Assembly (NCBI GenBank): GCA_963924555.1
Contig: OZ004596.1
Location: forward strand, 2,976,001-3,040,000
Source of the DNA: Crambe crambe
Lineage: Eukaryota; Porifera; Demospongiae; Poecilosclerida; Crambeidae
Direction: 5' to 3'
Length of the DNA stretch: 64,000 nucleotides
Numbering within the stretch: the first letter of the stretch is position 1; each line of letters opens with the position of its first letter. A model generated the notes under the pieces. It was not told the DNA's origin. It searched no databases and was given only the letters and a program-made list of their open reading frames with translations. This document shows positions 24,679-36,829 of the stretch, piece by piece. The position numbers were made by a program, and so were the translations under genes.

Positions 24679-24941
24679 TTGAAATGGAAAAAAATGTAGG
24701 GATGACCATTGCTCGAAAAAGTAAGGAAACGAAGGATGGAAATGGGATCAATCTTTGTTCTGTATATCCAGCCAACAGTCCCTACATACGTATATGCAGT
24801 ATTATCTGAAGCTACCTGACGTATAATTATTGGCTGTATATACAGAACAAAGATTGATCTCATTTCCATCCTTCGTCCCTATCCTTGTTTCCTTATTTTT
24901 TTGAGCAATGGTCATCCCTACATTTTTTTTTTCATTTCAAC
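24679..24941. repeat. Foldback MITE with arms of about 95 bp
   Basis: The left arm (24679-24771, GTTGAAATGG, TGTAGGGATGACCATTGCTC, ...GATCAATCTTTGTTCTG) and the right arm (about 24835-24941) are inverted with few mismatches. A more compact relative is at 50955-51093. Single arms occur at about 3100-3260 and 34935-34980. Confidence 0.88.
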
Positions 24942-25386
24942 GGAACTTTTACTTATCATCAGCATGTGGTTAGATAAAAAAGTGCGCAAAACTATGCGCA
25001 CCGGTAAACGCAAGCTCAAACTCCACATGTGGCCATGACATTATTGATACCCACTTATATTTATATCAACATTCCATGCCCAGTAGCTGACTGTGCAATA
25101 CAAGTTTAGCATTAGGATTCCTCCGCTCTTCGAAGAAGAAAAAGTGGTCTGGCCTGTGAGACTACAATATCAAGCACTGGAGCCTCTCAGCTGCTTACTT
25201 GCTCACTGTCAAATGCTGCATATTGCTATATATATATATATAAACTCAATAGCAAAATCTTCTAAAATACTTGCTTGCTCGCTCGCTGTCAAACGTTGCA
25301 CATTGCCCTAGTAGTCCAATGGGGCAATCCATCCCATCCCTACTTAGAGAGTACTATCATACTCTCTGATATGGCAGCTGTGTATC
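24942..25386. other. Spacer without recognised gene
   Basis: Nothing beyond a short TA run near 25228-25241 and two loose copies of a TTGCTCGCTGTCAAACGTTGCA-like phrase, split as GCTCACTGTCAAATGCTGCA (25199) and GCTCGCTGTCAAACGTTGCA (25279). Confidence 0.5.
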
Positions 25387-27050
25387 CAGGGGTGGATCTA
25401 GGATTTAGGGAAGGGGGGGGAGGCAGATCAGACTCATCTGCACACAAACACAGGGAAAAAATTTTCAAGGACCACGCCCACTTCATTTTGAAGCCTCTAA
25501 AACATAGCTAACTAAAAAAAGTGAAGAAGTCATTTGTCATTGAAAGGATCAACTAATAGCATGCACCTTGGGTGGCAGTGAGCAAACTCTTCCACCACTT
25601 CCTCTAGAATAATCCCCAAATCATGATAATAAAACATCATTTCTAGTCCATTGAGATGTTCTTGTCCCATGGTGCTTCTAATGGGGACTTTATAAGTCTG
25701 AGCATGCTGATTGAATGCTCACACTCACAACTTGTAACAGGTAGGGTACCCATTATATTCAAGAGAGTATGTTAGTGTGTGATAGAGCCTTTTCTGGAGT
25801 GTCAAGTTCTGAAGCTATGGTGTTAACCAGTTGCCACAAGCCAAGCTCTGAGTCAATACATACCAAAGATGGGAGAGCATCACTATAAAGCTTGGAAATT
25901 TTGACTTAGTCAAGGTAGCAGTACGGTCCATAGCTACAATTGCTGAGGGTAAAAGTTGCATTACATTGAAGATTCATCAAAACGAGTATTCAGCTCAACA
26001 ACTAAATTATCCAGCAATGGTATTATGAGATTTCGGCAGTAGTATTCCTGGTAGTTATCAGTCATAATATTCTTCTGCCTTGATGCAATTCTTGGTATTG
26101 ACTCTTCAATACCCACAACTTGTGCCATTTATTTTTGCTTCAGTATATATTCAAGCATTGAATGATTCCACATTGGACCGTAGGCTCTGCACAGCACTTT
26201 TGACATTCTCCACTTCACGATAAGCACGTGCCACATCAGTGTACCGACCTTGAAGCTTTATGTTCAAACCCTTTGTGTAAGCTAGTACGCTCTGAGTAGC
26301 TTGCAGTGTTACTAAAAATTGAAACTGTGATAGAGAGAATGAGCATCTGACCGTGAATCTCTGTTCCACTCGGAACTATGTGAAATGGCTTCTAAATAGC
26401 AAACTATAGGGAGATAGAGGTCTGAAAACACTTAAAAAAGCCTCGTGGTGTTCCACCCACCTGGTACGACACATCTCCTTAAGTTCGTTCATTCTGAGAT
26501 TGGAGTGTATCATCAATCCATCATTCCAATGATAGCTGTGAATTTAAAAAAAATCAAGCTATTCTATCTGCTGTATTCATCATGTTGGTGACCTCCCTGA
26601 TTCTGAAACACTTAACAACACAAATTTAGCCTATGTGCTGTGTATAATGCTTTGGCATTATTCTTGTTGAGGCACCTCTTGATCTACCTGCCATAGCACC
26701 TTGTGGATCTAATTGCCATTTGACTAACTGAGTAATAATATCATTAGCTATGGCTTCTCCAGTAACTAATTCAACTTCTGGTATATCCTGTAGCTTTACC
26801 TGGATGAAGTATGGGAGGAGAAATGGCGTATTGCTCCCACATGCCTTCTTGGGAACTGGTTTATTTGTTTTCATTCTTTTCATTTTGTATGATCTTCACT
26901 AAGTCTATAGCCAACCTAAACCTAGTCTTGTTCCAATAATCACGTGCAGCTGTGCTAGCTATACCATAATTTGGTGGTATAATAGAATCTATGGTAGTGA
27001 GGGGGGGTGGGCCTTGACCCCCATGGGCCCCCTTCTTGGATCCACCACTG
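25387..27050 (-). mobile_element. hAT transposon copy A (5-bp target duplication)
   Basis: The left end CAGGGGTGGATCTAGG and right end ...GGATCCACCACTG are inverted CAGnGGTGGATC ends, as in hAT elements whose sequence appears in many animals. GTATC lies directly outside each end (left GTGTATC, right GTATCCCT), giving a 5-bp duplication. The interior holds a broken DUF4371-type transposase on the minus strand. Confidence 0.75.
25560..26883 (-). pseudogene. Broken hAT transposase in copy A
   Basis: Minus-strand pieces in order: an N-terminal remnant at 26626-26883, and a middle region at 26151-26369 with FQFLVTLQATQSVLAYTKGLNIKLQ, here reported as FLVTLQATQSVLAYTKGL. A dimerisation-type end lies at about 25570-25660 with HLNGLEM and GIILEEVVEEFAHCHPR. 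These match the C-terminal half of DUF4371/hAT transposases. Stops and deletions between the pieces, and loss of most of the catalytic core, make it inactive. Confidence 0.65.
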
Positions 27051-27083
27051 GTATCCCTCAATGAAGCTTTCTAGGTCACATAG

Positions 27084-29715
27084 CAGTGGCGGATTCAGGG
27101 AAAGGCACGAGAGGCGTGTGCCGCGCTGCGTATCGCGATATACTAATAGCTGTAGCGACCACTTACCTATTAATTGGTGCGGAATGTCTAGAAAGAGGCA
27201 ATTGGCACTGTCTGCCTTTTTTTCTTCAAGCAAAAAGATGGAAAATGAAGAAGGTACTGGAAGTGGGAGTGCTGGATCTGGTGAACAGCTGCAACAGCCT
27301 CATGATGGTACTGGAAGTGGGAGTGCTGGACCCAGTGAACAGCCTCAACAGCCTGATGAAGAACATGTACTACCAAGTAATGCATGGGATATAGCTAACT
27401 TCTGCCATATCAGTGTACCTAATGACATTAAATACCGGCTAACTGTGGACAGAAAACCCAGATCTCATATTCAAATGCCAAGTAAAGTCTACAAAGATTC
27501 TAGACGAAAATCTGGTACGTCTAATCTGTTTGTAGCCATGAATGGTTTGACAGATTTGATTTTATTACATGAGGAAGGGTTATTCTGTCTTCCCTGTGTA
27601 TTATTTCCCAGTCTTCCTGGAGAAGGAGGAACCTGTGCAAAAAGATTAATCACTGAAGCATTTAATGATTGGAAGAATGCTATTGATGACTTAAAACCTA
27701 AACTACAATATTCTCATGCCAAGATGCATGCTTTTTTTAAATTCTTTTAAAAATCCAGCATCACAGGTTGACATGTTACTTAATGAACAAAGCCATGGGC
27801 TTGTACAAAAAAATCGTTTTTATCTGAAGTTAATGTATTGGTCATGAAGGAATAGCTCTCTGTGGACATCGTGATGATTCTACATGTGAAAATAGTTATA
27901 AAGGAAAGTTTAGAACCTTGGTTGATTTTCGAATAGACTCTGGAGATAAAGTTGATGAACACCTTCGTTCTGTCCTAAAAATGCCACTTATATGTCTAAA
28001 ACTAGTCAGAATGATCTTCTTGAATGCATAGCAGCAATCTCAGATATTAACTGAAGTCAAGGACTGTTCTTATTATGGGATCATGGCAGATGAAGTTACC
28101 GATGTCAGTGGATGGGAGCAACTGGGGTTAGCTCTATGTTATATTAAAGATAATGTTGCAGTAGAAAAAGTTATTGAATACATTGCTTGCAAGAATGTTA
28201 CAGGCAATGATATCTGTATGTATATTATGAGAACTTTGCAGAGGTTAGGTTTGGATCCCAAGGCTTCCAAACTTATGATGGAACTGGAGCCATGGCTGGG
28301 CATTTGAATGGATGCCAAGCTAAGTTCCAGATACCAAGCTAAATTCCGGGAAAAAGTACCTCTTGCACTCTATTATCATTGTGGTAGCCACCAGCTGAAC
28401 TTGGTTTTATCCAAGGCATCAGCTATAACCAGTATTCAATGTAATTTAAAGGAATTGGGAATATTTTTAAACTACTCCCCTAAAAGACAACGTCAGCTGG
28501 AAGCTTCCTTTGACATCGTTAGAAGTACAACAATGTCTAAACTACTGAAAGTAAAAATATTATGTGAAACCCGATGGGTGGAACGCCACACTGCTCTGAC
28601 TGATTTTAATGAAATGTATGAAGCAGTTGTCCACTGCCTTGAAACTGTTAGTAATAATTATGAGAAGGGTTGGAATGGTAAGTCTGTCACTGAGGGGCAG
28701 GGTTTACTAACTAAAATAATTTCCATTTCATTTATTGTTGCCTTTCAAATAAACTTATTATTTTTTTTGGATTTACAAAGGACTTAGTGTTGCATTACAA
28801 GGTTCATCACTTGAGTGCATACAAGCAAGTTGAAGTTGTGATAGAGGAGCTCAAGAGTATCAGATCCAATGCTGCAAGAGAGTTTAAACATGTGTACCAA
28901 TTAATAAAACTTATGGCAGAAAAGGTCGATAAAGAACCCAGTATCCCAGACTAGAGGAGTATTGGGAGTTGCTGTAATTTCTTGACAGTTTGTTGGCAGA
29001 ACTGAATTCAAGATTCTCTTCATTAAATAGTGCATTGCAAGGGCTATTGCTGTTACCACACAACCTTGGTAAACTCAATGATGAGAAAATCGATCAGCTG
29101 AGAGTCTCTTTCCTTGAAGATCTACCAGAACCTGACATATTTCTTCAAGAGGTGAGACTCTGGATAAGGAAATGGAATGCAATCACAATTGATGTACCTG
29201 AGACTCTTTCTCAAGTTTTGAGTGTAACAAATGAAATGATGTTCCCTAATATTATCACTATTTTCAGAATTCTAACAATTATTCCGGTTACTTCTGCTAC
29301 TGTTGAACGTGGTAATTCAGCCTTGAAAATACATCAAAACTGATCTACTATGGGACAGAAGCGTCTCAATTCATTGTTACTTCTTTATATTCATAAGGAC
29401 AATCCTCTAAATTATGACCGTATTATTGACATATTTTCTAACAAATATCCCAGAAGAATGCTTTTACAGAATCCTTTATCAGAGACAGATCAATGAATCC
29501 TAGCTTGTTACTGTATGCACACTTCCCTTATACATGATGGCTAGCCACAAAGGTCTGGATGGTACAATATAATTCATTGCAGTTTACACGTATCCAAAAC
29601 AGTGGTTAGACAAAAGTGGGCATGGTCAGACGAAAATTTTTCCGCACGCATAATACATGTACACCATTCTTATGCCCGGCGCCTCCCCCCTTTCAAAATC
29701 CTAGATCCGCCACTG
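27084..29715 (+). mobile_element. hAT transposon copy B (5-bp target duplication)
   Basis: The left end CAGTGGCGGATTCAGG (27084) and right end CCTAGATCCGCCACTG (to 29715) are inverted. CATAG flanks both sides, a 5-bp duplication like that of copy A. The element starts only 34 bp after copy A ends. It contains a longer but interrupted transposase on the plus strand. Confidence 0.85.
27240..29495 (+). pseudogene. Interrupted hAT transposase (TTF zinc finger, DUF4371, dimerisation)
   Basis: The likely start is the ATG at 27240 (MENEEGTGSGSAGS). The N-part carries two Gln/Pro-rich repeats and a TTF-type zinc-finger region (HEEGLFCLPCVLFPSL). After a frame break come CGHRDDSTCENSYKG-like coding near 27850-27890 and MADEVTDVSGWEQLGLAL at 28083, the catalytic-core region. 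Then YYHCGSHQLNLVLSKAS follows near 28370, LCETRWVERHTALTDF near 28560, and the C-terminal dimerisation motif SATVERGNSALK near 29295, ending before 29495. Stops at 28305, 28785 and 29341 and frameshifts between the pieces make it non-functional, although the protein is still readable end to end. Confidence 0.85.
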
Positions 29716-29769
29716 CATAGAAAGAGCCAGACCCTCTTGTTGATCTTATTTTGTTTCCCAAAATTACAG

Positions 29770-29930
29770 CTTCAATGATGGCTGGAGTTCAGTATGTCGA
29801 GATAAACTTTGAAGATCCAGAAGGTTCTAAAGCTGTATTTTCAAAATTTTTAACTGATATCTGCAGTGCTTCTAAAGAAATACAAGATCAAGTTGAACAA
29901 GTCATAGTAAACCAACATGACTCTTATTGA
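29770..29930 (+). CDS. Probable terminal coding exon, gene unknown
   Basis: After a clear acceptor (CCCAAAATTACAG) an open frame of about 53 residues runs to a TGA at 29930: SMMAGVQYVEINFEDPEG, then FSKFLTDICSASKEIQDQ and a short acidic tail. Composition and the clean acceptor look like a host exon just beyond the hAT insertion, whose upstream exons I did not find. I do not recognise the family. It could also be a leftover transposon exon. Confidence 0.35.
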
Positions 29931-30652
29931 ATACTTAGTCGATGATGATTACAATAATAATCATATGGTTAATACTCCCTCATTAGTTCCCCCTTACTAG
30001 ATTGCACTCTGTAGTTCATAATTGCACTCCTAAGACTAACCTATTAAATACATTTCTTAAGATGGTCAACTTGATTTCTACAGTTTTTTTCAGGATGATT
30101 TTTTTTTTCAGGGTGAATTGCAGCTAGGCTTATCTAAGTGGATTGTTGGCCACTGCTAGGCTTAAGGTGGCAAGCATTACAGGTTACATAAACAGCTTCC
30201 TAGATTCTACATGCAGCTGCCCTGGCAGATACAAGATATCTAGGCAATACAACTTGGGTATAATTGTATTCAAAACTGTCTAAAATTGCACTCAGCTTTG
30301 CCTCATACAATCCAGTTTCTCATGCAATTATATCCAAATTGCCAAATTGCACTCAAGGCATGTAATTACCTATACCAATAATAACTATTATTATATGGAT
30401 TCAAGCAATCTGATTGGTCTGTTACTGTTGAATAATTCATGGCATTATTCAACACCTTGTCTACACATGTGCAGTAATGTTTTTGGCAGACATTTCTGAA
30501 GGTGATAGGCAAGCTTAATTGAATTTTACAGTGGTTTGTTGAAGTATATTGGCTTATCTTAGGTCTGGCAGGCTGATAGGCTTATCTAAGTGCTTTGTGG
30601 TAAGTATTACAGGTTCACATTACAACTTCCTACACACCCCTGGCTGGAACTA

Positions 30653-31111
30653 CTAGTCTCCCGAGCCAGCCCACTTATTTTTTTTGTGGTGTGGTTGAAA
30701 AATAAGGGTCTTGTCAAACTCGCATGGTTGTTCTGCACAGTCAGCAGTACTGGCCAGCCGGATCTTTAATTTGACATCATGCATTATGAATAATCGGGCA
30801 TACAATGTTAATGAGCCGAGCTTGAGCAGATCTGCAGAAGATCATGGCTTTGAAAAGGGCTATCTTGGAGAGTGCTGTGTTGTTGGGCTACAGCAGTATG
30901 CAAAATAGAAGCTTTGACTGTTTTTGTGTACTTTTGTACCATTACCCACAGAATATCTTAAAGCCACACCCCATTACGAAATATGACGCATTACGTACAT
31001 CCGTCCAGAAAAAATCTGGACACTCAGAACAACTTTACCATGCGAGTTAGACCAGACCCTTATTTTTCTACAGCCCTGCGAAAAAAGTAAGTGGGCTGGC
31101 TCGCGAGACTA
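30653..31111. mobile_element. 459-bp MITE with 73-bp TIRs
   Basis: The left arm 30653-30726 (TAGTCTCCCGAGCCAGCCCA ...) and right arm 31038-31111 are inverted with a few mismatches. Both carry AATAAGGGTCT and the TAGTCTCnCGAGCCAGCCCA end. GGAACTAC on the left and GGAACCTAC on the right suggest an 8-9 bp target duplication with one indel. No coding capacity. Confidence 0.85.
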
Positions 31112-31396
31112 GGAACCTACTGTAGAATCCACTTATTGTACACTCCTTTGTTGAATATCAGATTTATTACTACTGTCGTTGGGCATATTTCACTTGGCTT
31201 GTGAAATATTCCCACCTTGGGTAGGAGTGTGCAATAAGTATTAAATATTTGGCATGTCAATGGGGGGAGTATTATGTGCGTATGTGACACCAGGGTTAAA
31301 GTTTATGGCGATAGGAAACAATTGCATCATAATTATATACAATCGATAAAAATTTCTTTTGTAACAGCATTTCGTTTCACTTGCTGTCGCTCCACA

Positions 31397-31489
31397 ATGG
31401 CAACTACAACTCATGAACTGAAGGAAGCTACATTTCAGGAAACATACTGCATCCCATCACACCCTCTCTGTATGCATGATTTCTTTAAG
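31397..31489 (+). CDS. Possible first exon, unknown gene
   Basis: An ATG at 31397 opens 31 codons (MATTTHELKEATFQETYC ... MHDFFK) that end at an AAG|GTTGTG donor-like site. The composition is protein-like, but no continuing exon was found downstream. Treat as tentative. Confidence 0.2.
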
Positions 31490-34159
31490 GTTGTGATGTG
31501 TTTCATTGAATTTCATAATCGGGGTGAGTGAAGTGAGCTGGTTGAATGAGAGGGTACTATCATTATACATACATTCTTTGGTTCCATCCTTTGCAATATG
31601 GTGATGTAATTGGCTAACTTAGGATGTTTGCTCACCCCACAATGTTTTGCATTTCCCTTTTTTTTTTGGTCTATGATACAATTGAAGTATGAAGTAAGAG
31701 ACAGTTTTTTAATCTGCAACAGTGGTAAATGAGCAGTTCAATCAAGGGGTCTGAGGATAGTCTCAGTACTATTTTACTTAGCCACCTTAACATTTCACCC
31801 TCAATAACTCTGATTGCACTCGTAGTTTATAATTGGATTCCTACCTACTAACTGTCTAAAAATTGCACTCAACTTCACCTCATCCAATTACCTAGCCAGT
31901 TTCTCATATAATTATACCTCAATAGCATGTGATTAATTATATGGCTAAATCACTTAATTTTTACGCTAGTCTACCTTGCTGCAAAAATGAGTTTGGCAGC
32001 AACTTTTCTAGGTGGTCACCCTCAGGATATCATTCCTTTCTCAACATTACAACAAGCTGGAGAATAACAGGATTGAACCTTTTCTCACCTGTTTTCTACC
32101 TTTTGTTGTTGTATACTGCATATCCTTTTGGGTTTAGTTAGGTCAGTAATAATGAATGAACAACTTTATTAATGGCATAGCAGCTTAATCAAGATATAAA
32201 TTACTACTTAATCCTACACCCTTTTTGTACTGGTAAACATCCTTACTAAAAATGAAATCAGGATCTGATAATGGTCCCCCCAGAAGCCCTGTGCACTCAT
32301 ATCAGCTCAAGCACCGTCTTCAGTATTAGTGGAGGCCAGGTTGAAGGTCTCTCCTGAAAGAGGCTGTAGATGCGGTTCTATACAGACGTACCTCGGACAG
32401 TCTTGCAGCAGTATAATCTCTCAGTCCGTTGTGCCTCAGAGTTGGGAAGCCTCCTGTAGGGCAGTCGATGGTGAACGATTTGTTGCAGACACATGTTGTG
32501 GCAAATTTTGTGGAAGCCAGTTGTATCTCAAACACAGTGCATCTCGAAATACACTTTGGTGTAATGCAAAGCCATGGTCTTTCAGAGGTATCATGGATAG
32601 CCAGGAGGAAGCCCCCTTCTCACTTCCAAGCTCCATTGCACGTTTCAGATGGATGGATAGTTGGCCTCTTAGGGCAGAATTTACTATTGCTACTATAATG
32701 TTGATAAAAAAGAGTTGGAACAAGGGTTGAGTCTAATATGTGAATAATGTCCCAAGTGCGCATAATCTCATCTATTCAGCTCATGTCGTTACAATGCTTC
32801 TTTTTTTAAAAGTTTCACCATTTTATTTAGGCCAAGCCAAAGAAATTTCCTGTTTCTTGTTCCCTCTTCTACTAAGTTGAAATTGACAAGAACACACATT
32901 TTCTGCCAGACCAATTAATTAACAACAATAATGAATGCAATGGACATTATTTTAGCCACATGCTGCCATGTACATGCTGTATAAATTTCTCTGTGTGTGT
33001 GTTTTTTAGTTCCCTCTTTAGGGATGAGAAACAGCAAATTCATTTGGTCTGGGAGAGAGGCAAGATGAATAACCGTTGTATCATACAACTGTAGCTTAAC
33101 TGTACAATACCTCTGATGACTCCACAGACATAATACACCACTAAAATAGGATTATGTCAGAATGGACTACTGAAGATTAGCTCCTATTCATACGATGATT
33201 ACTCCTAATAGAGATAATTTACCAAACCTATGAGCATATCAGGAATACATCACATGCTTTTGAATGTAGTTTTACCCAAAATGCACAATTATACCCATGC
33301 CATGTGTACCTATTAGCAACTTAAGGAAAGGACAAAAGTTGGACAGTGTACATATCTTTTATCATACACATAGTCTGGCAGTAGGACTGATGGAACTTGG
33401 TATTTTTCATTTTAGCAGATTTAGTGACTGAAGGCCTAAATCCCTAATAAGCCGCAGTGCAGCTAAAATTAAAGCCTTGTATAATGTCGTAATTAAATTC
33501 CAATTACATGACTCAACTTCTAGACCCACAGATCTGTAACTTTGCTGTTAATTGGATAGAGAATGTCTAAAAAAAACTTTAAAAAAACACTAAAATTAGT
33601 ACCCGCCATATCCTTTGGTTTTGAAACTGCTAAAACTAGTACTTGCTAAAAATGCCAGCCTTAGGTATGCTTAAATCTAGAGTTCTATACGAACTGATCA
33701 CAATAATCCTACCATTTGAAGATAGAGATTAAGAAAAGCATCTACATCGAGGGATATTTTAGGGTATGACATAGGAAGTCTTTATCCCCCCTTTTTCCTG
33801 GAACTGGCTCTAGACACACTTATTTTGCAGCTGCTAATTATTCTTTTCTTTCCACTGTAGAATTTATTGTGCAATCTAGGACAAGATGGGAACATGGTAG
33901 CACTTACAACTATAGGCAACGAATAGACTTTAAAAATCTTGCATAGGTGACTTTGTGGCATATGGATGATCATGAAGGGGAAGTAGGTTCAAAACACTTG
34001 GTATTTATGCTCACCAGTAGCAAATATGAAATGAAATCCTTGCTGGAAACTACAGTGACAAATGAAGTAGACTGGTAGAAGCCAGCTACAGATTTAAGCT
34101 GATTCGCATCTATCAACTCTCTTTTGATAAAGGACCAAAAACATTTAATAAAAAAGAAA
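31490..34159. other. Spacer with one retrotransposon fragment
   Basis: Apart from the fragment at 32326-32723 I see no gene. Frames elsewhere are short and without motifs. Confidence 0.5.
32326..32723 (-). pseudogene. Fragment of the same retrotransposon family as 18535-19542
   Basis: Minus-strand reading gives RAMELGSEKGASSWLSMIPL, HQSVFRDALCLRYNW and, after a frameshift near 32520, DCPTGGFPTLRHNGLRDYTA. These correspond position by position to RAMDLSQEKGASNWLTVLP, HKSAFRDALALKYGW and CPTGGYPSIRHNEIRDFTS in the longer copy. It ends before the putative nuclease-like portion. Confidence 0.8.
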
Positions 34160-34400
34160 AGTAGGGATGGCTGTGTTTCTAAAAGTTCAGCAACAGGATT
34201 GAACTTCAGTCAAGTAACCCCTTACCCATCACCAATATTACCAAACTACGAACTAACTATCTCATCTTGGCCTGTCATGGGAGTGAAGTAGGAATAGTTA
34301 GCTCGTAGTTTGGTAATATTGGTGATGGGTAAGGGGTTACTTGACTGAAGTTTACTCCCTTGTTGCTGAACTTTTTTTGAACCATACAGCCATCCCTACT
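34160..34400. repeat. Foldback MITE with arms of about 100 bp
   Basis: Left arm 34160-34262 and right arm 34296-34400 are nearly perfect inverted copies (AGTAGGGATGGCTGT at the tip, GTTACTTGACTGAAG inside). The loop is about 33 bp. One arm of a relative is at 12909-12983. Confidence 0.92.
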
Positions 34401-34980
34401 TCTCTATTGAATAAATATTTTTTCCTTATTTGTTCATCACCTTTTTTGATGTACTGCAGATAGCTATGATGAAAATATGGTGCATGTATTTAGAATAATT
34501 ATAGTCTCAGAGATAATTAACTATTGATAGGCAACTCAGATCCTCCTATCCTCAAACATGTAGCTATGCAGTTCATCGGAGGTTTCAAATGAATCTGATC
34601 TGGAAGGATGATGTACCTATCATTTGCGTGCCCCACCTTCCCCCTGGCATATATGGGAGAAACATGAAGTATTTGTACCAAAAATTTGCCCCCAGGGGTT
34701 GGCCATTAAAGGTCAGAGTTCAGTAATATGCAAATCCCCATTCAGCCCAATTATATTGGTGGGGAAGTATGGGGCAATGGTCACTAAAACCTTGCCCCTT
34801 ATCTGGGGCAAAGGTCACTCAAGAATGGACTATGATCACATGTGTAGGGATTATTGACTGCTACAGGTAAAAAGTACAGACTAACCCTTAAAAAAAGTTT
34901 ATTTTAGCTTCAATTTTGTCCCTGCCGTTTTTTAGATAATACGCATGGATGGAAATGGGTTTTTCTGTATATCCAGCCAA

Positions 34981-35280
34981 CATAGTTATAATTACAAGGA
35001 AAAAAGTTATGAATAATTAATAACTTCCTTCCTCAGACTCTCCAACTTCAACTCTCTGACTCTTCACTTCTTCGATACCTTCCCCTTAGCTTACTTGTAC
35101 TATTCTGTGAGCTGTAGAGGCAGAATATCACTTTAACTGCCTTGAAAGGAGTGAATATTGATCTCTTTTCACAACGATTAATATAATTAATGCTGCATGC
35201 GCGTGCGCATCTGTCAATGCGCCACGGTTGTGCAGTTCATTGGGCGTTTCCAATCCCGTAAAACCTCTTATATCTATGAT
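34981..35280. repeat. 300-bp copy of the right end of the 19584-20692 element
   Basis: Corresponds without indels to 20395-20694, with about three substitutions in 300 bp (for example CTTCAATACC to CTTCGATACC). The left end is missing. The fragment abuts a piece of the foldback family of 24679-24941. Confidence 0.95.
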
Positions 35281-36163
35281 TAAATTAAGAATAACTATGA
35301 CAACTGTGATGTCACTGGCTGATTATAATATCGCTTCCTACGACACTTCCTGTTAGTAACGCGCGTGCGCAGTAGAATCCACCGGTGTATTGAATGTCAC
35401 CAGACCACCTACTCAAGTCGGTGGGCGGTGCTGTGCCAGACTAATAATAAGTCAGGGAGTATAGAATGTCAGGATGAACTTAGTCCCTGACATTAATACA
35501 GACAAGGAAAATTCCTACACAATGTGAATATGCTGTCCATTAATACAGATAAGGAAAATTCATACACTATGGATATTCAGTTGGTTTATTTCGGGGCACA
35601 GCATTCACTAGACAGGTAAAGACAACTGTTTTGTTGAAGAAGAGTTTGTTGAGTGCAGGCACTACTAGTGCAATGAAAGCCTATTAGTGGCATGAAAAAT
35701 ACACATTTATTCAACAGCTCTACATACAAACACAGACATGGGACAATAAAGATCAATGAAAGATCGAACACATTAGAACTAAGCTAGATTACTTATGATG
35801 AATGGAGCAGGTTTGCGTTAAGGTGCAGTTTTAGCATCAATATTTGATAATTTGCCAGAACTTTTTATTAATAGGTATGAAGTAGACCAATAATAAAACT
35901 TAAATTTAACTGTTATGCTGTATTTCTGGAAAGGAGTTTGGGCTAAGCGATAACTATCGTGCTACAGATATTCTTATATCACTCTGTGTTCCTTGGACAT
36001 GTTTGCAGGAACTTTTAGATAAATACTGCTCTTCAGATATTCATTATGAGGTGGATTACTGCCATTGATTTATCATTAGAATTTTATTTATATTTTACAG
36101 CTATATTTAAAATGGTATTAAGACACAGAAAGAAAAACTAACTCATGATTAGCTATTATATTT
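35281..36163. other. Spacer with GC-containing stretch and a direct duplication
   Basis: A CpG-bearing stretch at 35355-35435 could be a promoter but has no recognised gene after it. ATTAATACAGA(C/T)AAGGAAAA is repeated at 35492 and 35538. No exon recognised. Confidence 0.4.
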
Positions 36164-36640
36164 TCACATATTTAATATAAAATCTGGTTTGCTTGTACTT
36201 TTTACTGTACTACAATCTCTCAATCCAGCTCTTCTAAGTTCAGTTGAATGTGGATCTAGAATAGACATTTCATATTGATCCAACATATCGCTGGAATATT
36301 TGAGGGTAGTTCCCAAGTTTTTTCTTTTGAAGAATAACCTAACCACTTTATGAAATACTCATACTGCACCTTTTTGGAATTGTACTGTTTCTTTTCAATT
36401 TTTTCTACTATGTAGATATCATTTTCAGTTGCTTCAGATCTGTTGCTTGGATTGCTGGTTGGTGTTGAAGATGAAGGAATTCTTTCAGCGAGGTCTAATT
36501 CCAAATGAAATGGCTCATATTCTGATAACTCAGGAATATCTATATGACTAAGAGTAATTCCATCAGGTGTTCTTGTGATGATGTGTAATGTACTTGATGC
36601 ACGAAGGAGTGCATATCTTCCAGAGGAATAGTACATTTTA
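36164..36640 (-). pseudogene. Broken chromodomain reading frame, probably retrotransposon integrase tail
   Basis: Minus-strand frame 36636-36256 carries a chromodomain (YIVEKIEKKQYNSKK, YEYFIKWLGYSSKEKTWE, PSNIP). After a single frame break it continues as SDMLDQYEMSILDPHS to a stop at 36164. A chromodomain at the C-terminus with the WExxSNIP.DMLDQYE ending is typical of Ty3/gypsy-type integrases. The upstream part (SSGRYALLRASSTLHIITR) is not a recognisable integrase core. A host chromodomain gene is the alternative. The frame break argues against function. Confidence 0.5.
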
Positions 36641-36829
36641 GTCTCAAGATCATATTCATATAAATTTAGGTGTTTGGGTTAGATAGAATAGAACAATTTT
36701 TTGGCTTTCCAAGTTCAGCAATAAACAAGATGTGGGTAAGTATTGGTTTAGCTGAGCAAATAAGGGATAAATTGTCCAAAACAGATTCTTGTGTATGTCA
36801 TGATCATGCTAGCACTTGCTGCATCAATA

